Source: Camillea tinctor
Taxonomy: Eukaryota > Ascomycota > Sordariomycetes > Xylariales > Xylariaceae
NCBI GenBank assembly: GCA_022578605.1
Contig: MU394054.1
Span: forward strand, 188,945 to 252,944
DNA length: 64,000 nt
Direction: 5' to 3'
Part shown: positions 24,492 to 36,123 of the stretch, piece by piece
Layout: the number at the start of each line of letters is the position of its first letter
How positions within the stretch are numbered: position 1 is the stretch's first letter
Notes under the pieces: generated by a model
The model's database searches: none
Told to the model about the DNA's origin: nothing
What the model saw: the letters and a program-made list of their open reading frames with translations, nothing else
Position numbers and translations under genes: made by a program

Positions 24492-25693
24492 TTACGTGTG
24501 AGGTACCGTATCAATAGCTATAGTCAAGCCCAGAAAAACAACGGCAAGCTAGACGGAGGGGAAATTCTTAGCTATAGCCCTATATAACTTGGCATATTGC
24601 AGACTTACTTACCGCAAGAACAAGCAGAGAGATTAACCCCAACTCCAACCCTCCAGACAGGGCTTTTCCTTGGACCAAAGCGCGCTGATATCGCCATGCC
24701 CGGAAAGCACCAGACAATACAGTCCATATTGCGGAGGCATAACAAAATACTGACAGCGGTCTCCCCACGAGGGAATAGCCGAAGCCGGTGTCGCGTTGCT
24801 GCAGGAGGGTCAATTGAGCAACCACTACGCCCGTGAGAGCCAATAAAGTTGAAGTACGCATATAACCTAAGAATGTCCGTTCGAGTGCTATATTATGTAT
24901 AATAAATGTTAGCTCTTGCCTAAGTAGACTAGTATCGCAGCTATTATGGGTAAAACTGGACACGGGCAAGTTTAAATTGGATGGCAGTTTTCCATGACAG
25001 ATGAAATAGCACATTGTATATTGCCAATAAATGGAAAAGAAAAGATTATATGGCTTCTTCCTAGATACTAAGTAGGAATGTGGAATTCGCCACAACAATA
25101 AGTTGAGCGTCCAGCCTTGGCGGAAGCTTTCCGTGCCTTTGAGGGCTGTGACAAGGTACAGCACATAACTCAAGATGTTATCTTAGGAAACACTAACTAT
25201 AGGTGATCTTTGTATATGCCATATAAGTTATAGGTGCATACTAAAATACAGCATAAATTACCAAAGAGTCTGCGGATGGGAATTCCGTGCCTAGTTTTAC
25301 CCCAGAAGGACGTAGCATCGACGGATCGGTACCGAACACTCGTTTTCGTACTAAACCTCATTCATTCGCTATCAAATATAAGAAAAGGAGACATGTAGCC
25401 CACGCACCTAGATGGTCTCGGCTGTCTTTGCGATCGACAGTCACGGTTATGTGTTTTCTCCAGAATCTCAGGACGTATGGAGGTTTTGGCCTCGTCGAAC
25501 TCTGGATTGATCTATTTTCTTGGTGATCGGCACGACCAGACGGGCTGACAGCACAAGGAGGCAGGGATATCATTTCTATGTCCTGCGACTGGGTAGATGT
25601 GTCGCCGGAGGAGCTATGCGAGGTCGATGATGATGATATCCGGCTAGTCGATGACTGGGATTGGCGTCGATGAGGCTCGTTTGCAGAAGACAT
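24492..25693 (-). CDS. DUF202-domain membrane protein
   Basis: Three exons: 25693-25408, 24887-24613 and 24548-24492; 205 residues. The first 70 residues are Ser/Thr-rich. Then comes a charged segment leading to RDHLALERTFLGYMRTS, split exactly after L95 by intron 1. This is the DUF202 signature (usual form RDHLANERTFLAWLRTS). Three membrane helices follow: about 105-122, 135-152 (after GRPLSVFCY) and 172-195, the last completed by exon 3 (LAVVFLGLTIAIDTVPHT). Fungal DUF202 proteins are small vacuolar or plasma membrane proteins related to the membrane domain of VTC proteins; the biochemical role is unknown. Intron 1 is 520 nt, very long for this genome, but its acceptor has a clean GCTAAC branch site. 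The start at 25693 is the first ATG of the open frame. Confidence 0.85.
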
Positions 25694-28600
25694 GCTGCAC
25701 ACCTCCAACAATACGGTCGTTCGGGGAGGTTTATGCCAGATGAACTCACTTTGTGGTTATCGACCCACTTGTTCTATAAAAGCTATCAATATTTGTTTGA
25801 CTCTACTGGGTTGTCCGTTTGCTTAAACTCACTCTAACGCAACGAGAAGCAGATCCGGGCGAATAAGTTTGAACTCCCAATCCAGTCACCGTATAGCTTG
25901 AGTTGACTATATTGTTAGCCCTATAGGTGATGAGAATGTGTTGATATTTTTCTTTTTCTTTAGACAAAGAGTAAGAAGTGAACTATGCGTGTTGTTAGTT
26001 CATCACCACGTGGGTGTATTAGAAACAAAGCCCGCGTATACCTACGTATACAACCGTGCTTCAAAGTTACGCAATAATGGTCATGAGCATGTCTCGCCAC
26101 AAATCGTTTCTTGCCCCGTTGAATAAGTTATTGATGTCATTTCTAAAGATATGTCCACTATATACCACGTGAAGATAATCGGTGTGCTTTGACAGCGCAC
26201 CGTATGCTTGGCCGACCGAGGATATCGGGCCCATGACACGGACGGAACGGATGTCGGTGCGGATATTTTCCTCACAGCGACGAACTTCTTATCTTCTTTG
26301 GTCCTTCTTTCTTTGCTTCTTTTCTTCTTTTAACCACAAACCCCATATCTAAAGCTTATCGCATTTCAGCAAATCCGACAATAACCTATCGTTGTGGTCT
26401 TTCTCATGTTTATCCGTATTTACCTAATCTAGGTGTGTTAGTGTATATTATAACCAATATGGAGCAGATAGAGTGTAGATGGCTCAAGCGAGTATAGAAA
26501 ACTTTCCATTTGCTATAAAGCCTCTGCATAGATGTATTCCATATTTATAATAAAAAAATGGTTCATCTTGAACAAACGAGGTTTGAGAAGTAAGAATCAG
26601 TGGGATGGAGTTGAAGATCGATTCGATATGCCGCATCCATTATCAACGTCTTTTTTAAACGTTTCAACGATCAACGGTCCCCGCCTGTCAAGTCGAAGTC
26701 GATACCCGTGACGCGACCCGCGAATGATCCCACAACTTGTGTTTACGTGGTACAACGTGTGGTTCATGGAAAGTATTTCGCCGCAGATCTGACAAGGCCT
26801 GAAATGTGGAAGCAGTATGTCCATTACCAGACCAAAAAGATATATGGCTACCGGGTCCCTGTATGCATGCTCGATAAACATGCATTTTGATCCATGCACT
26901 GTAACAAGCCCAGGGCCATCTTGGAATAGTACCTAAACAGTCAAGCTTACGAGCACTAATACTAATAACATGTCATGTATAACATATCGAGAACATAGGC
27001 GGCTACCCGGCAGGTGGTGAGGTTGTGTGAGGTATGTATGTACCTAATACCTAGAAAGGCTAGTTATGGTATCACCAAGGAACTGTGTGTCAGTATACCT
27101 ACATAGTGACAGGGACAAGAAATCCCAACTTGCTAATAGTACTTAGTCAATATTCCCAAAGTCCTCGGCCTCTAACTAACCTAGAAACTTTATCTTATTC
27201 CCAATTGAGCATCTCTCGGGCCGCAAAGCCGGATCGCTTATCGGGGTTCCACTTCTTTAGCCCGGAATACCCACTGACACTAGTCCCTTATAGGGATCAA
27301 GTGGTTTTTTTGTTATTACGTAATCCCTGCACTCGAACACTTCGCTTCGTACTTCCATGCATTTGGCTTCTTATTCTTGTTAGTGACCACTAATACATAG
27401 TACCTAACTTACACGATTCTTAAATAAATCCCGTCCGCACCAACTATCCCACGATCTCTCAATTGATCAGTACTGTATATAAATCGGGGCATTACAAAGT
27501 CATGGTAGGTAAGTAATTAACCTCGAACAAAATAACTTACCTACACCTATGTATCACCTCTCTCGAATTCTCATCATCAAATCGCTTTGTTTCGGGTTGT
27601 TTGATCAACAGGGAATATCTTGAACACTACCCCCTACCCACCCCCATCCTGATATCCCTAGTCTATGCCCCCCGGCACAAGTTCGGATTCGGTTTAACGG
27701 GATGATCGCCTTTCCCCGGTTCGGTTCAATCCCTCCTGTGGTACTACGTAGTATTATACACTGCGAACAACCGCATCTCCAGTACATACTACATAACCTA
27801 GTACTTTGCTCACCTTCCAGCAGCACCAAGAGACCTAGTCCGCTAGGCTCGTAGCAGTCGGCTTACCTTCCATGCTGCCATGGCCCGACGATTTGGTCGC
27901 CCGCTAGAGAGTAGAGCCTGGGTAACACCGAACGTCTTGACAAGGGGTATACCAGTGTAGCTATTGTTCCAGAAACCGAGATAGCTATCTAGCTCGTTTC
28001 TCATAACCTTCGATACTGAAAAGATAGATGGAGCTTAACCGAGTATACGGTGGAGGACCGTGGAGGGTAAGCAATCTTCCATTTAGTGCCGAAGTACGAC
28101 CCTGGACCCTGAGTTAATCAATATGTAGGTAGTAATAGATGCGGTCACGAGTGACTTATCTCCTAGCACGCTATCATAGACTAGAACCTACAGCCATCCC
28201 GACGCTAGTTAATCAGGACCGATATACCTTCTTGAGCCTTGACTAAAGGTCATACAGGGGGGCTGGTGTATTGAATATGTTACTCTTCTCCGCCCTCCTC
28301 TCCTTATAGGCCCCCGACCTGTCAAATCACCTAGGTTATACCACTTACCACTTACTACTTACTGGAAGACTTCCTCATATCAGACTGTCCCCCGCGCGGC
28401 TTCATGCATATTCCAGCGTGAGCTGCCTTCTTACTTGTCTTCCTCAAGAACCCGAACTCGCACCCCCGGTCCGTCCCTTCCGATGTGGCTATTTCCGATA
28501 GAGAATCATTATATGCTATCTTGACAGACAGGCTAGTTAAGTGATGCAGTAGGCATCGTTACAAACTGTTGATGAAACATTCGTGTTCGGTGAAGTATCA

Positions 28601-29204
28601 ATCTCCACTCCACATGTCTCGGCGTGTTTACGGCATAGTTTTGTAACTATGGCGAGAGCCTTTGTTGCTGGTACATATACACCAGACCAGGGTTGACTCC
28701 AAATATAAGCCACGAGGCTCCCAGGATGAGGTATATCACGCCCCCTCCTTCTACCAATATAACTTCGCATATTGTCTTCTTACGCTTTCCCTCTCCGAGG
28801 TTGCTGTCGAAAAGTTTCACATGCATACAACTACAGCGTACCTTGCTTTCATATCCTCCAGTAGATGTTCGGCATATCAATGGAGTAATCGACGGTGAAA
28901 TATTGCATGGTTCGCCCCTTTTAGTTCTATATGCTTGATATATATAAGCTCAGGATTCCTGCTCAGCTTCTCATTAAACTTCATGACTCAAGTTCCATAG
29001 TACTCCTACGATCTCAACTCACCATTGTCGAATATAATATATACGATAACCTTATTCCACAAGGGGTCTATATAATCGCAGTCTTGAAGCTACTTATAGC
29101 CCGTCATTCTTGAATATTCTTGTTATTCTGAGAGTCCATCCTCTCAAAATTTGTCACGTGGGAACTTACCCCAACCTAGCTTGCGGCCAAAATCACTCGT
29201 GATC
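25694..29204. other. Gene-poor spacer upstream of the GH3 gene
   Basis: 3.5 kb with no supported gene. Many frames of 60-100 codons exist but none shows a domain or a credible exon series. TACCTA/TAGGTA motifs recur near 27030-27060. The last few hundred bases should contain the GH3 promoter. Confidence 0.5.
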
Positions 29205-32200
29205 ATGGAGCACATCGAAGATTCACAGTTTGATGATGGCATAGACCCTAGTGTCTCCCCGTTCGAAAGCGTCGGCAGCAATACAACGCCTGATACTGTA
29301 TTCTCACCTCCTGATAGCCCAGTGTCTAAGCACGCACTCCTTGAGAATAGCCGGCTACTGGCAAGGAAGAAGTTGTCGGCGCTGACACTTGAGGAGAAGG
29401 TAAGAACAAAGTTAACAAAGTTCAGGGTCGCAGACAACCGGATACTGACGTCACTAAGGTATCCCTCCTTACTGGTGCAGACTTCTGGAGAACGAAGTCG
29501 ATCCCCTCCAAAGGCATACCATCGATCAAGACGAGCGATGGTCCGAATGGTGCGCGTGGTGGCATATTTGTGGGGGGTACCAAGGTTGGTGATAAAATGA
29601 ATCATCTCATCAAATAAGTAAATACTTACTAAGTCTACAAGGCTGCCCTATTCCCGTGTGGCATCTCACTAGCAGCTACCTGGAACAAAGACTTGCTTTA
29701 TACCGTTGGCCAACATCTCGCCAACGAGGTGAAAGCAAGAGCAGCCAACGTACTTCTAGCACCAACCGTCTGCATGCATCGCCATCCGCTCGGAGGCAGA
29801 AATTTTGAATCATTCTCAGAAGACCCATTGCTTACTGGGAAGCTGGCTTCTCAGTATATCAAGGGGCTACAGTCGAGGGGCGTTGCTGCTACAATTAAAC
29901 GTTTGCACTATACCCTACCCCCAACTAACGGGCTATTTACTTACACCCCTCAGATTTCGTGGCCAACGAGCAGGAAACGCATCGAAATACTATCGATTCG
30001 GTCGTAATGGAGCGGCCCCTTAGAGAGCTATACCTTCGACCGTTTGAGATTGCAGTGCGTGAAGCAAACCCATGGGCTATCATGTCATCATATAACCTTG
30101 TAAATGGGGTTCATGCGGATATGAACACATTCACGCTCAGGGACATTCTACGGGGCGAATGGTCTTATGACGGGTAGGTCATACAAATTTACATATATAA
30201 CATTGTGGGTTGAAAACAATCTAACCAAATATCAGAACCGTCATGTCAGACTGGGGTGGGACAAATTCGACTGTGGAGTCGATCAAGGCTGGATGTGATA
30301 TTGAGTTTCCCTTTTCGACAAAATGGAGGTTTGACAAGGTGCTCAAAGCTATTGAAGAAGGAAAATTGACTCAAGAAGATATCGACAGAGCTGCGGAGAA
30401 TGTTTTGACCCTTGTCGAGCGTACTAAAGGTGACGATATGTCAGAGGAAGAACCGGAAAGGGAGGACAATAGGGAGGAGACCAGAGCATTAATACGCGAG
30501 GCCGGAGCTGAGGGGTTGACCTTACTGAAGAATGAAGGTGGAATTTTGCCCATCAACCCAACAACTGCTAGAGTCGCCGTCATTGGCCCGAATGCCAATC
30601 GGGCGATCGCCGGCGGTGGTGGCAGCGCCAGCCTTAACCCATACTACCGTACCCTCCCATTGGAGAGCATCAAGAAACTCGCAAAGCAGGAAGTGGCGTA
30701 TGCCCAAGGCTGTCATATTTACAAATGGCTGCCAGTAGCATCTCCTTTTTGCACGGACAAATCTGGCAAGCTCGGTGTCACGCTAGAATGGTTCAGCGGC
30801 GATAAGTTCCAGGGCGACATCATCGTTACCCAGCGCAGAACGAATACGGATCTCTTCTTATGGGATTCTGCGCCCTTGGAACAACTCGGTCCTGAATGGT
30901 CTGCCATCGCCACAACTTTCCTGACGTCGACGACAACGGGGAAGCATACCATTAGCTTCATGAGCGTTGGGCCTGGTAAGCTCTACGTTGATGGAAAACT
31001 TGCACTTGACTTGTGGGACTGGACGGAGGAGGGCGAGGCTATGTTCGATGGCTCCATCGATTACATGGTCGACGTCGATATGGTGGCAGGGAAGCCTGTA
31101 GAGCTACGGGTGGAGATGACAAACGAACTTCGCCCTATCTCCAAGCAGAAGGTCTTCCATATGACACATAAATACGGAGGCTGCCGTATTGGCTTTAAAG
31201 AGGAAGATCAAGTTGATTACCTCCAACAAGCTATCGATACTGCAAGAGACGCAGATGTCGCTGTCGTTATCGTGGGTCTAGATTCAGAATGGGAATCCGA
31301 AGGCTACGATAGGCAGAATATGGACCTCCCTTCCGATGGAAGCCAAGATCGGCTAGTAGAGGCTGTCCTCAAAGCAAATCCTCGAACAGTCGTGGTCAAC
31401 CAATCGGGATCCCCCGTCACCATGCCGTGGGCTGACAGAGTGCCCGCCATCATCCAGGCCTGGTACCAGGGTCAAGAGGCCGGAAACGCGCTCGCCGATG
31501 TCTTGTTCGGCTTGCGCAATCCCAGCGGCAAGCTTCCGGTGAGTACACGCCATACTAATTATTACGTTACTGTAGGCGATCCAGGCTAACAAATGCTAGT
31601 CGACCTTCCCCCGACGACTGGAAGACACACCAGCCTACCACAACTGGCCCGGTGAGAACCTACAAGTGCTCTACGGCGAAGGCCTCTTCGTCGGCTACAA
31701 GCACTACGACCGCACCCGAATCCCTCCCCTCTTCCCCTTCGGCCACGGCCTCTCGTACACGAACTTCGAATACGGGCGGCCGTCGCTCAGCCAGAAGGTC
31801 TTGACTGCTTCGGCACCGATTCACCTGGTCATGGCCGTGACCAACGTCGGACCGGTCGCCGGATCGGAAACGGTCCAGATATACGTGCGAGACGAGAAGT
31901 CGGCGCTGCCCCGCCCGGAAAAGGAGCTCGTCGCGTTCGAGAAGGTGTCCCTTGAGCCTGAGGAGACCAAGCACATCACCATCTCCCTGGATAAGTACGC
32001 GGTGGGCTACTACAACACGTCGATACCGGCGTGGGTTGCGGAAGAGGGCACGTTTACGGTTTTAGTGGGTGCTTCGGCGTTGGATATCAAGTAAGAAGCC
32101 ACCCCTTTTCTTCTGTTATATTTTCCTTTTTCCTTTTCCCACTTTACCGACGACAATCGCTGACTATTACAAAGATACTCGGTGGCTTTCGAGGTCAAGG

Positions 32201-32223
32201 AATCCTTTACCTGGACTTTCTGA
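29205..32223 (+). CDS. Glycoside hydrolase family 3 beta-glucosidase with PA14 domain, intracellular
   Basis: Seven exons: 29205-29399, 29459-29584, 29642-29900, 29954-30173, 30236-31538, 31600-32090 and 32175-32223; 880 residues. Introns are 53-84 nt. Landmarks in order: SDGPNGARGG, GRNFESFSEDP, IKHFVANEQE, YNLVNGVHAD and TVMSDWGG with nucleophile D272. The second GH3 domain begins near ALIREAGAEGLTLLKN. A PA14 insert lies at about 445-575 (LEWFSGDKFQG, LYVDGKLALDLWDW), then FPFGHGLSYT and a fibronectin-III-like end (VTNVGPVAGSETVQIYVRD). The 49-nt last exon supplies the typical ending ESFTWTF. Without it a stop follows DIK at once. No signal peptide is visible, so the enzyme should act in the cytosol on imported beta-glucosides. 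Neighbourhood: the last gene of the 13-32 kb accessory block. Confidence 0.93.
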
Positions 32224-33093
32224 TCCGATCCTCCCTGCTACGTAATGGTCGACCTTTTCTTTTTCTAGTTTTATTTATTCGCCACCTACATTATACCCAT
32301 CTATTCGTCGTTCTTACTACCAGTGGATTCGATCATTCATCGTCCGCATAGGCTCACTCATTCATAATTATTATAAAAGGGGCTATTTTTCAGGATAACT
32401 AGCCGCCTCGCTCGATATTAAACTCCAAGTAGTTTATTCATTTATTAGTCCAAACAACCTGAAAGTACCTGGTTTGTTTGATTCGCGCTGCTATCTTTAG
32501 GTCACATAATGGGAGGGGAGGTGACAATCTAGGCAGAATGTGGTATTTCGCATGTTTGGTATCCCATCCCTCTTGAAGGATTCGTGGTGCGGTCTTGCTG
32601 GGGGGTTGGCGCACTCTAGTACAAGAATGTAATTATCCTCAAGAAGAGGATCTAGAGAGCTATCATGAACTGATACATTGAACTATATAGACTGAGCGCC
32701 CTCTCCCCTTTGCACGTGTAAAGATGATTGTAAAACTATGAGAAAACAACTGAATAATCAAATATTGTATTTGAATTTACTAAGCATCCTGTATAAACAA
32801 ACCGGTTTTGTCTGAAAAGAAAAACCCCTTTCGAACACAGCTCCTAAAGAAAGAGCTAGGTAGAGAAAAACTGAAGCAGTTGGAGGGGCTTACAATACTG
32901 GCCCACTATGAGACCGGGGCAAGGCCAGCTGGAGCTGACCAGTAAAAATGACTTGGTCAAGCTGAAAAGGGTAAAAACGGGAAAATGGCTCACGCAGACC
33001 TACCACCATTTGCCTAGGAAACTATCGGTGTAGTCAGAGTATAGCGGAGGATAACGGGCCAGTCCATCACGAATCACAAGGATTCAAGTCATT
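32224..33093. other. Spacer between GH3 gene and tRNA-Leu
   Basis: 870 nt, no gene seen. It begins with the GH3 3' flank; the rest is AT-rich and featureless by eye. Confidence 0.5.
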
Positions 33094-33193
33094 GGTGAGA
33101 TGGCCGAGTGGTTATGGCGCTGCGTTCAGGTTTACCTGGATTACAAAATTCGCAGTGGAGCAATCCGCGTGGGTTCGAGTCCCACTCTCATCA
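33094..33193 (+). tRNA. tRNA-Leu (anticodon CAG) with 19-nt intron
   Basis: The acceptor arms GGTGAGA and TCTCATC pair with one G-U, followed by discriminator A. The anticodon stem is CTGCG/CGCAG and the T arm is GTGGG-TTCGAGT-CCCAC. A long type II variable arm fits leucine. Anticodon CAG is at 33127-33129. The intron is 33131-33149, one base 3' of the anticodon as in all eukaryotic nuclear tRNA introns. It contains CCTG, which can pair with the anticodon region CAGG. Confidence 0.92.
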
Positions 33194-33683
33194 TCAAACT
33201 TCATTTTTTGTACTCTTTCTGTACACCATGATACTGTTTTTTGTTTTGCTATTCCTTTTTTCTTTTTTCTTTTTTACTATACAAAAACAATTCTTGGAGA
33301 GGATGATTGTTTTTTTTTAAAGTGTGGGTAGAACGTTGTCTTGAAAATGCGAAACATTTCTTAATACTTCACTCTCTCTCATGACGTAGTTTGTTTTCCT
33401 CGTCAATAAAATACAACTCTGCTCCTACTCCAATATAGGCAAACTTCTGAGTTCTTTCGCACTGGCAATTCATGACGGACAGTCAGTCCTTAACCAACTA
33501 CAAAGTCGAAACGACAATATGCGACACACTTTCTCAACCTGACTCGGCAATTGGATGCATCATCCTCCATGAGAATATTCGTCACTATGCAACATACCTA
33601 CCTAAGTTAGCTGTGTGATTTCAACTGCATTGGAACAGATAGGCTTATGAGATCTCGGTCTATAAACACAGAATCTCAGCAGT
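33194..33683. other. Spacer
   Basis: 490 nt with no gene. T-rich runs at about 33235-33320, one of which directly follows the tRNA and can serve as RNA polymerase III terminator; the remainder is the promoter side of the next gene. Confidence 0.5.
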
Positions 33684-35041
33684 ATGGCATCAAAACGAGG
33701 TGCGAGCCCCGAGTTGGTTCAAAACCCCTTCATCAAGAAGCGGAATCTAGAGTGGAACTTGGACATTCCCGGCCCCGGGACCCGTGGTGCGACCGAGAGT
33801 AGTGGCGATTCCGGCTCCGGCTCTGAAGACGACGAGGGAAGTGTACCCATTTCGCCACCTGGGCGCAACAACAAAAAAGTAGATGAAGATACGAAAAATG
33901 ATCCAAGTTCTACAACTACAAGAGCAGTCGCGCCCGCACCATCTCAGCCCGACCACGCAGCCCACTACACCTCGCTCCTTGCGCGGTCAACGCTCTCTCC
34001 GTTTCCCCCGGGCACGCCCCGCCTGCCCCTGGAGCAGTACCGGGCGCTCTACGAGCAGAGCTGGGAGAACCCGCGGGGCGCGCACTTCGTCGTGCACCAG
34101 CACGACCACCCGGTCGCGGGGCTGCACTACGACCTGCGGCTGCAGATCAACGGGACCAGCAGCGCGTCGTGGGCTATCACGTACGGGCTCCCCGGTGACC
34201 CTAACCCCAAGGGCGGTGCGCGGCAGAACCGGAACGCGGTCGAGACGAGGGTGCATTGCTTGTGGGTGAGTGGAAGCCGTCTTCTTCTTTCCTTTTTCTT
34301 GCCCCCTTAGATACCTACCTTCACCTTGACTTATCGATGTGTTTGACTAACCAACCCCCTTACTTCCCTCAGAACCACCTCCTCGAAACCGCCTCCCACA
34401 GCACCGGCTCCCTGCTCATCTGGGACACAGGCACATACAGCGTCCTCCCACCAGACTCCACCTCGCAGTCACCATCACCATCACCCTTGCACGACGACGA
34501 CGATCCCCCCGAGCAGTCGAACCTCGCGCGCGCCTTCCGCGCGCGCAAGATCCGCCTGCGCCTGCGCGGCGCGCGGCTGCCGGACCCGTACGTGATCAAC
34601 CTGCGGCTGCCTGCCGGCGCTGCCACTCCCACTCCCACTCCCACTACTACGAGACGCGCAGCTCGAGGCCGATCCACGCAGCGCGGCGACAGCAGCGAAG
34701 GCCAGGAGCAGGCGCGGGTGCGCGCCACGAACGCATATGCGGGGGCGACGAACTCGATCGGCAGCGTGCACCAGAGGCGGTGGTTTGTGTCGCTGGATCG
34801 GGCGGGGAGCGGGTTTGCGAGGAGGAAGGGGGAGGGGAAGGTGGTTTGGGAGAGGGACGGAGGGGATGGAAAGGGGGGAGGGGAAGGGGAAGAAGGGAGT
34901 CGGATGGCGTACCCGTTTTATGTGCGCGGTGTTGAGGTTGAGCGGAGTGTAGTTACGGGGCGGTTGGGGGCGGAGGTGCTGAGGGATGAGGGGGTGGTTG
35001 GGTATGTGAGTCGGAGGGGGTGGAGGGGGGTAGAGGGGTGA
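33684..35041 (+). CDS. Stand-alone DNA ligase D 3'-phosphoesterase-type domain protein
   Basis: Two exons, 33684-34265 and 34373-35041, with a 107-nt intron; 416 residues. The first 100 residues are Ser/Asp/Pro-rich and low complexity. From residue 134 comes HFVVHQHDHPVAGLHYDLRL (H140, H148, D150), then SWAITYGLP, ETRVHCLWNHL and TGSLLIWDTGTY. These match the phosphoesterase (PE) domain of bacterial LigD (pattern F-V-x-H-D-x-LHYDFRL, SWAVPKG). In LigD this manganese-dependent domain trims 3'-phosphate and 3'-ribonucleotide ends during end joining. Fungi have stand-alone versions whose role is not proven. A Thr-Pro repeat from a CCCACT array (34625-34648) and a Gly/Glu-rich tract (about 34800-34900) interrupt the C-terminal half. 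The end of the gene is very G-rich. Confidence 0.87.
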
Positions 35042-35669
35042 AGGGGAAGGGGGGAATAGAAAAGGGGGTGTATTAGAGGTTCAGCCTTTCGGATCACGAC
35101 TACGGAGGTGAGTCGAAGTAAGGCTATGAGCCTAGAGAATAGCGACACGTCTCCTATTCTTGAGAGCCAGTTCGCATGCTTGCCTGTTTCCAAGTGGAAA
35201 GGAGCACATGGATAATAAGACATAAAAAATATCATTGATGCTACCTATAACCGCCTTCGTCTTGGTATCTTGCAGTTATTTATGAGTTTTTGTCCTTCAT
35301 CACGAAGGGAGAAGAAAGGAAAAAGAAACCAACAAAAGGGGGGGGATCATGTATGAAGAGAATAAAAAAGAGAAAAAAAAACAACTCCATCCCGGTTTTG
35401 GGTCATGCCGTAGAATAAAAAGACACACACACATCCATACGCACATACACACACCCCTCGTCCAGACGCCATACCATCATCGCTTTCCAACGGGAAGAAA
35501 ATACGCAGCCTCAATTCTCTCCCACCCGCCTCCCCCTACCCCGTGCCCTTATCCTTTCTCTTCCCTATTCCCACATACGTATCGTCGCATCGCATCGCAT
35601 CGCATTCACATCACCCTTCCCTTCCATAACCCCATCAAATCGCATAAACATCAATCACGTCCCGCCTCC
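35042..35669. other. Convergent spacer with simple repeats
   Basis: 628 nt between convergent genes, holding both 3' flanks. AC-rich microsatellite near 35420-35457 and a GCATC pentamer array near 35585-35604. No gene. Confidence 0.5.
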
Positions 35670-36123
35670 TCACCCATACCTCATCGGCTGCTGTCCTCCC
35701 GGTTGCGGCGGCGGACCGTCCGCGCCGTGCATCGCAGGATTCGGTTGATTCTGCATCGGCACATTATTGCCTCCTCCGCCTCCGCCCTGGGGCCCAGCGC
35801 CGCCGTTCTGCATGGCCTGGACGTCGGGGCGGTTCTCGAGGGGCTGGGCGAAGTTGCAGATATGGCAGACGACGTCCTGGTAGCCGTGGATGGAGAGGGG
35901 GAGTACGGGCTATATACATTGTCAGTTCCGTCTATTCTACTTCTTTCTAGAGAAGAGAGAGGAGGAGGGGTATGCTTACGACGAAGCAGAAGGTGAACCA
36001 CGGGTTGCTCTTTATGACGTGGCCGCTGTAGTTGCCGCAGTTGTGGCACTGGCAGATGACGCCCTCGTAGCCCTGGATCTCCTTCCGGAAGGTGTGCTCG
36101 CCGCAGGTAAATATCAGACACAT
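35670..36123 (-). CDS. Small zinc-ribbon protein (zinc-ribbon 15 type)
   Basis: Two exons, 36123-35980 and 35909-35670, with a 70-nt intron that has a CTGAC branch site; 127 residues. The protein has C24, C26-x2-C29 (CQCHNCGNYSG) and C63-x2-C66 (CHICNFAQPL), forming one zinc ribbon on either side of the segment FTFCFVPVLPL. The C-terminal 50 residues are Gly/Pro/Gln/Asn-rich and disordered. This matches a small conserved fungal family whose members are sometimes mislabelled as rhodopsin family proteins; the function is unknown. The longer minus-strand frame at 35681-36190 is a different frame and is not the gene. Confidence 0.85.

Noticed and set aside
29144..29605. 153-codon minus-strand frame opposite the first GH3 exons
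   Set aside because: Antisense shadow of the GH3 gene.
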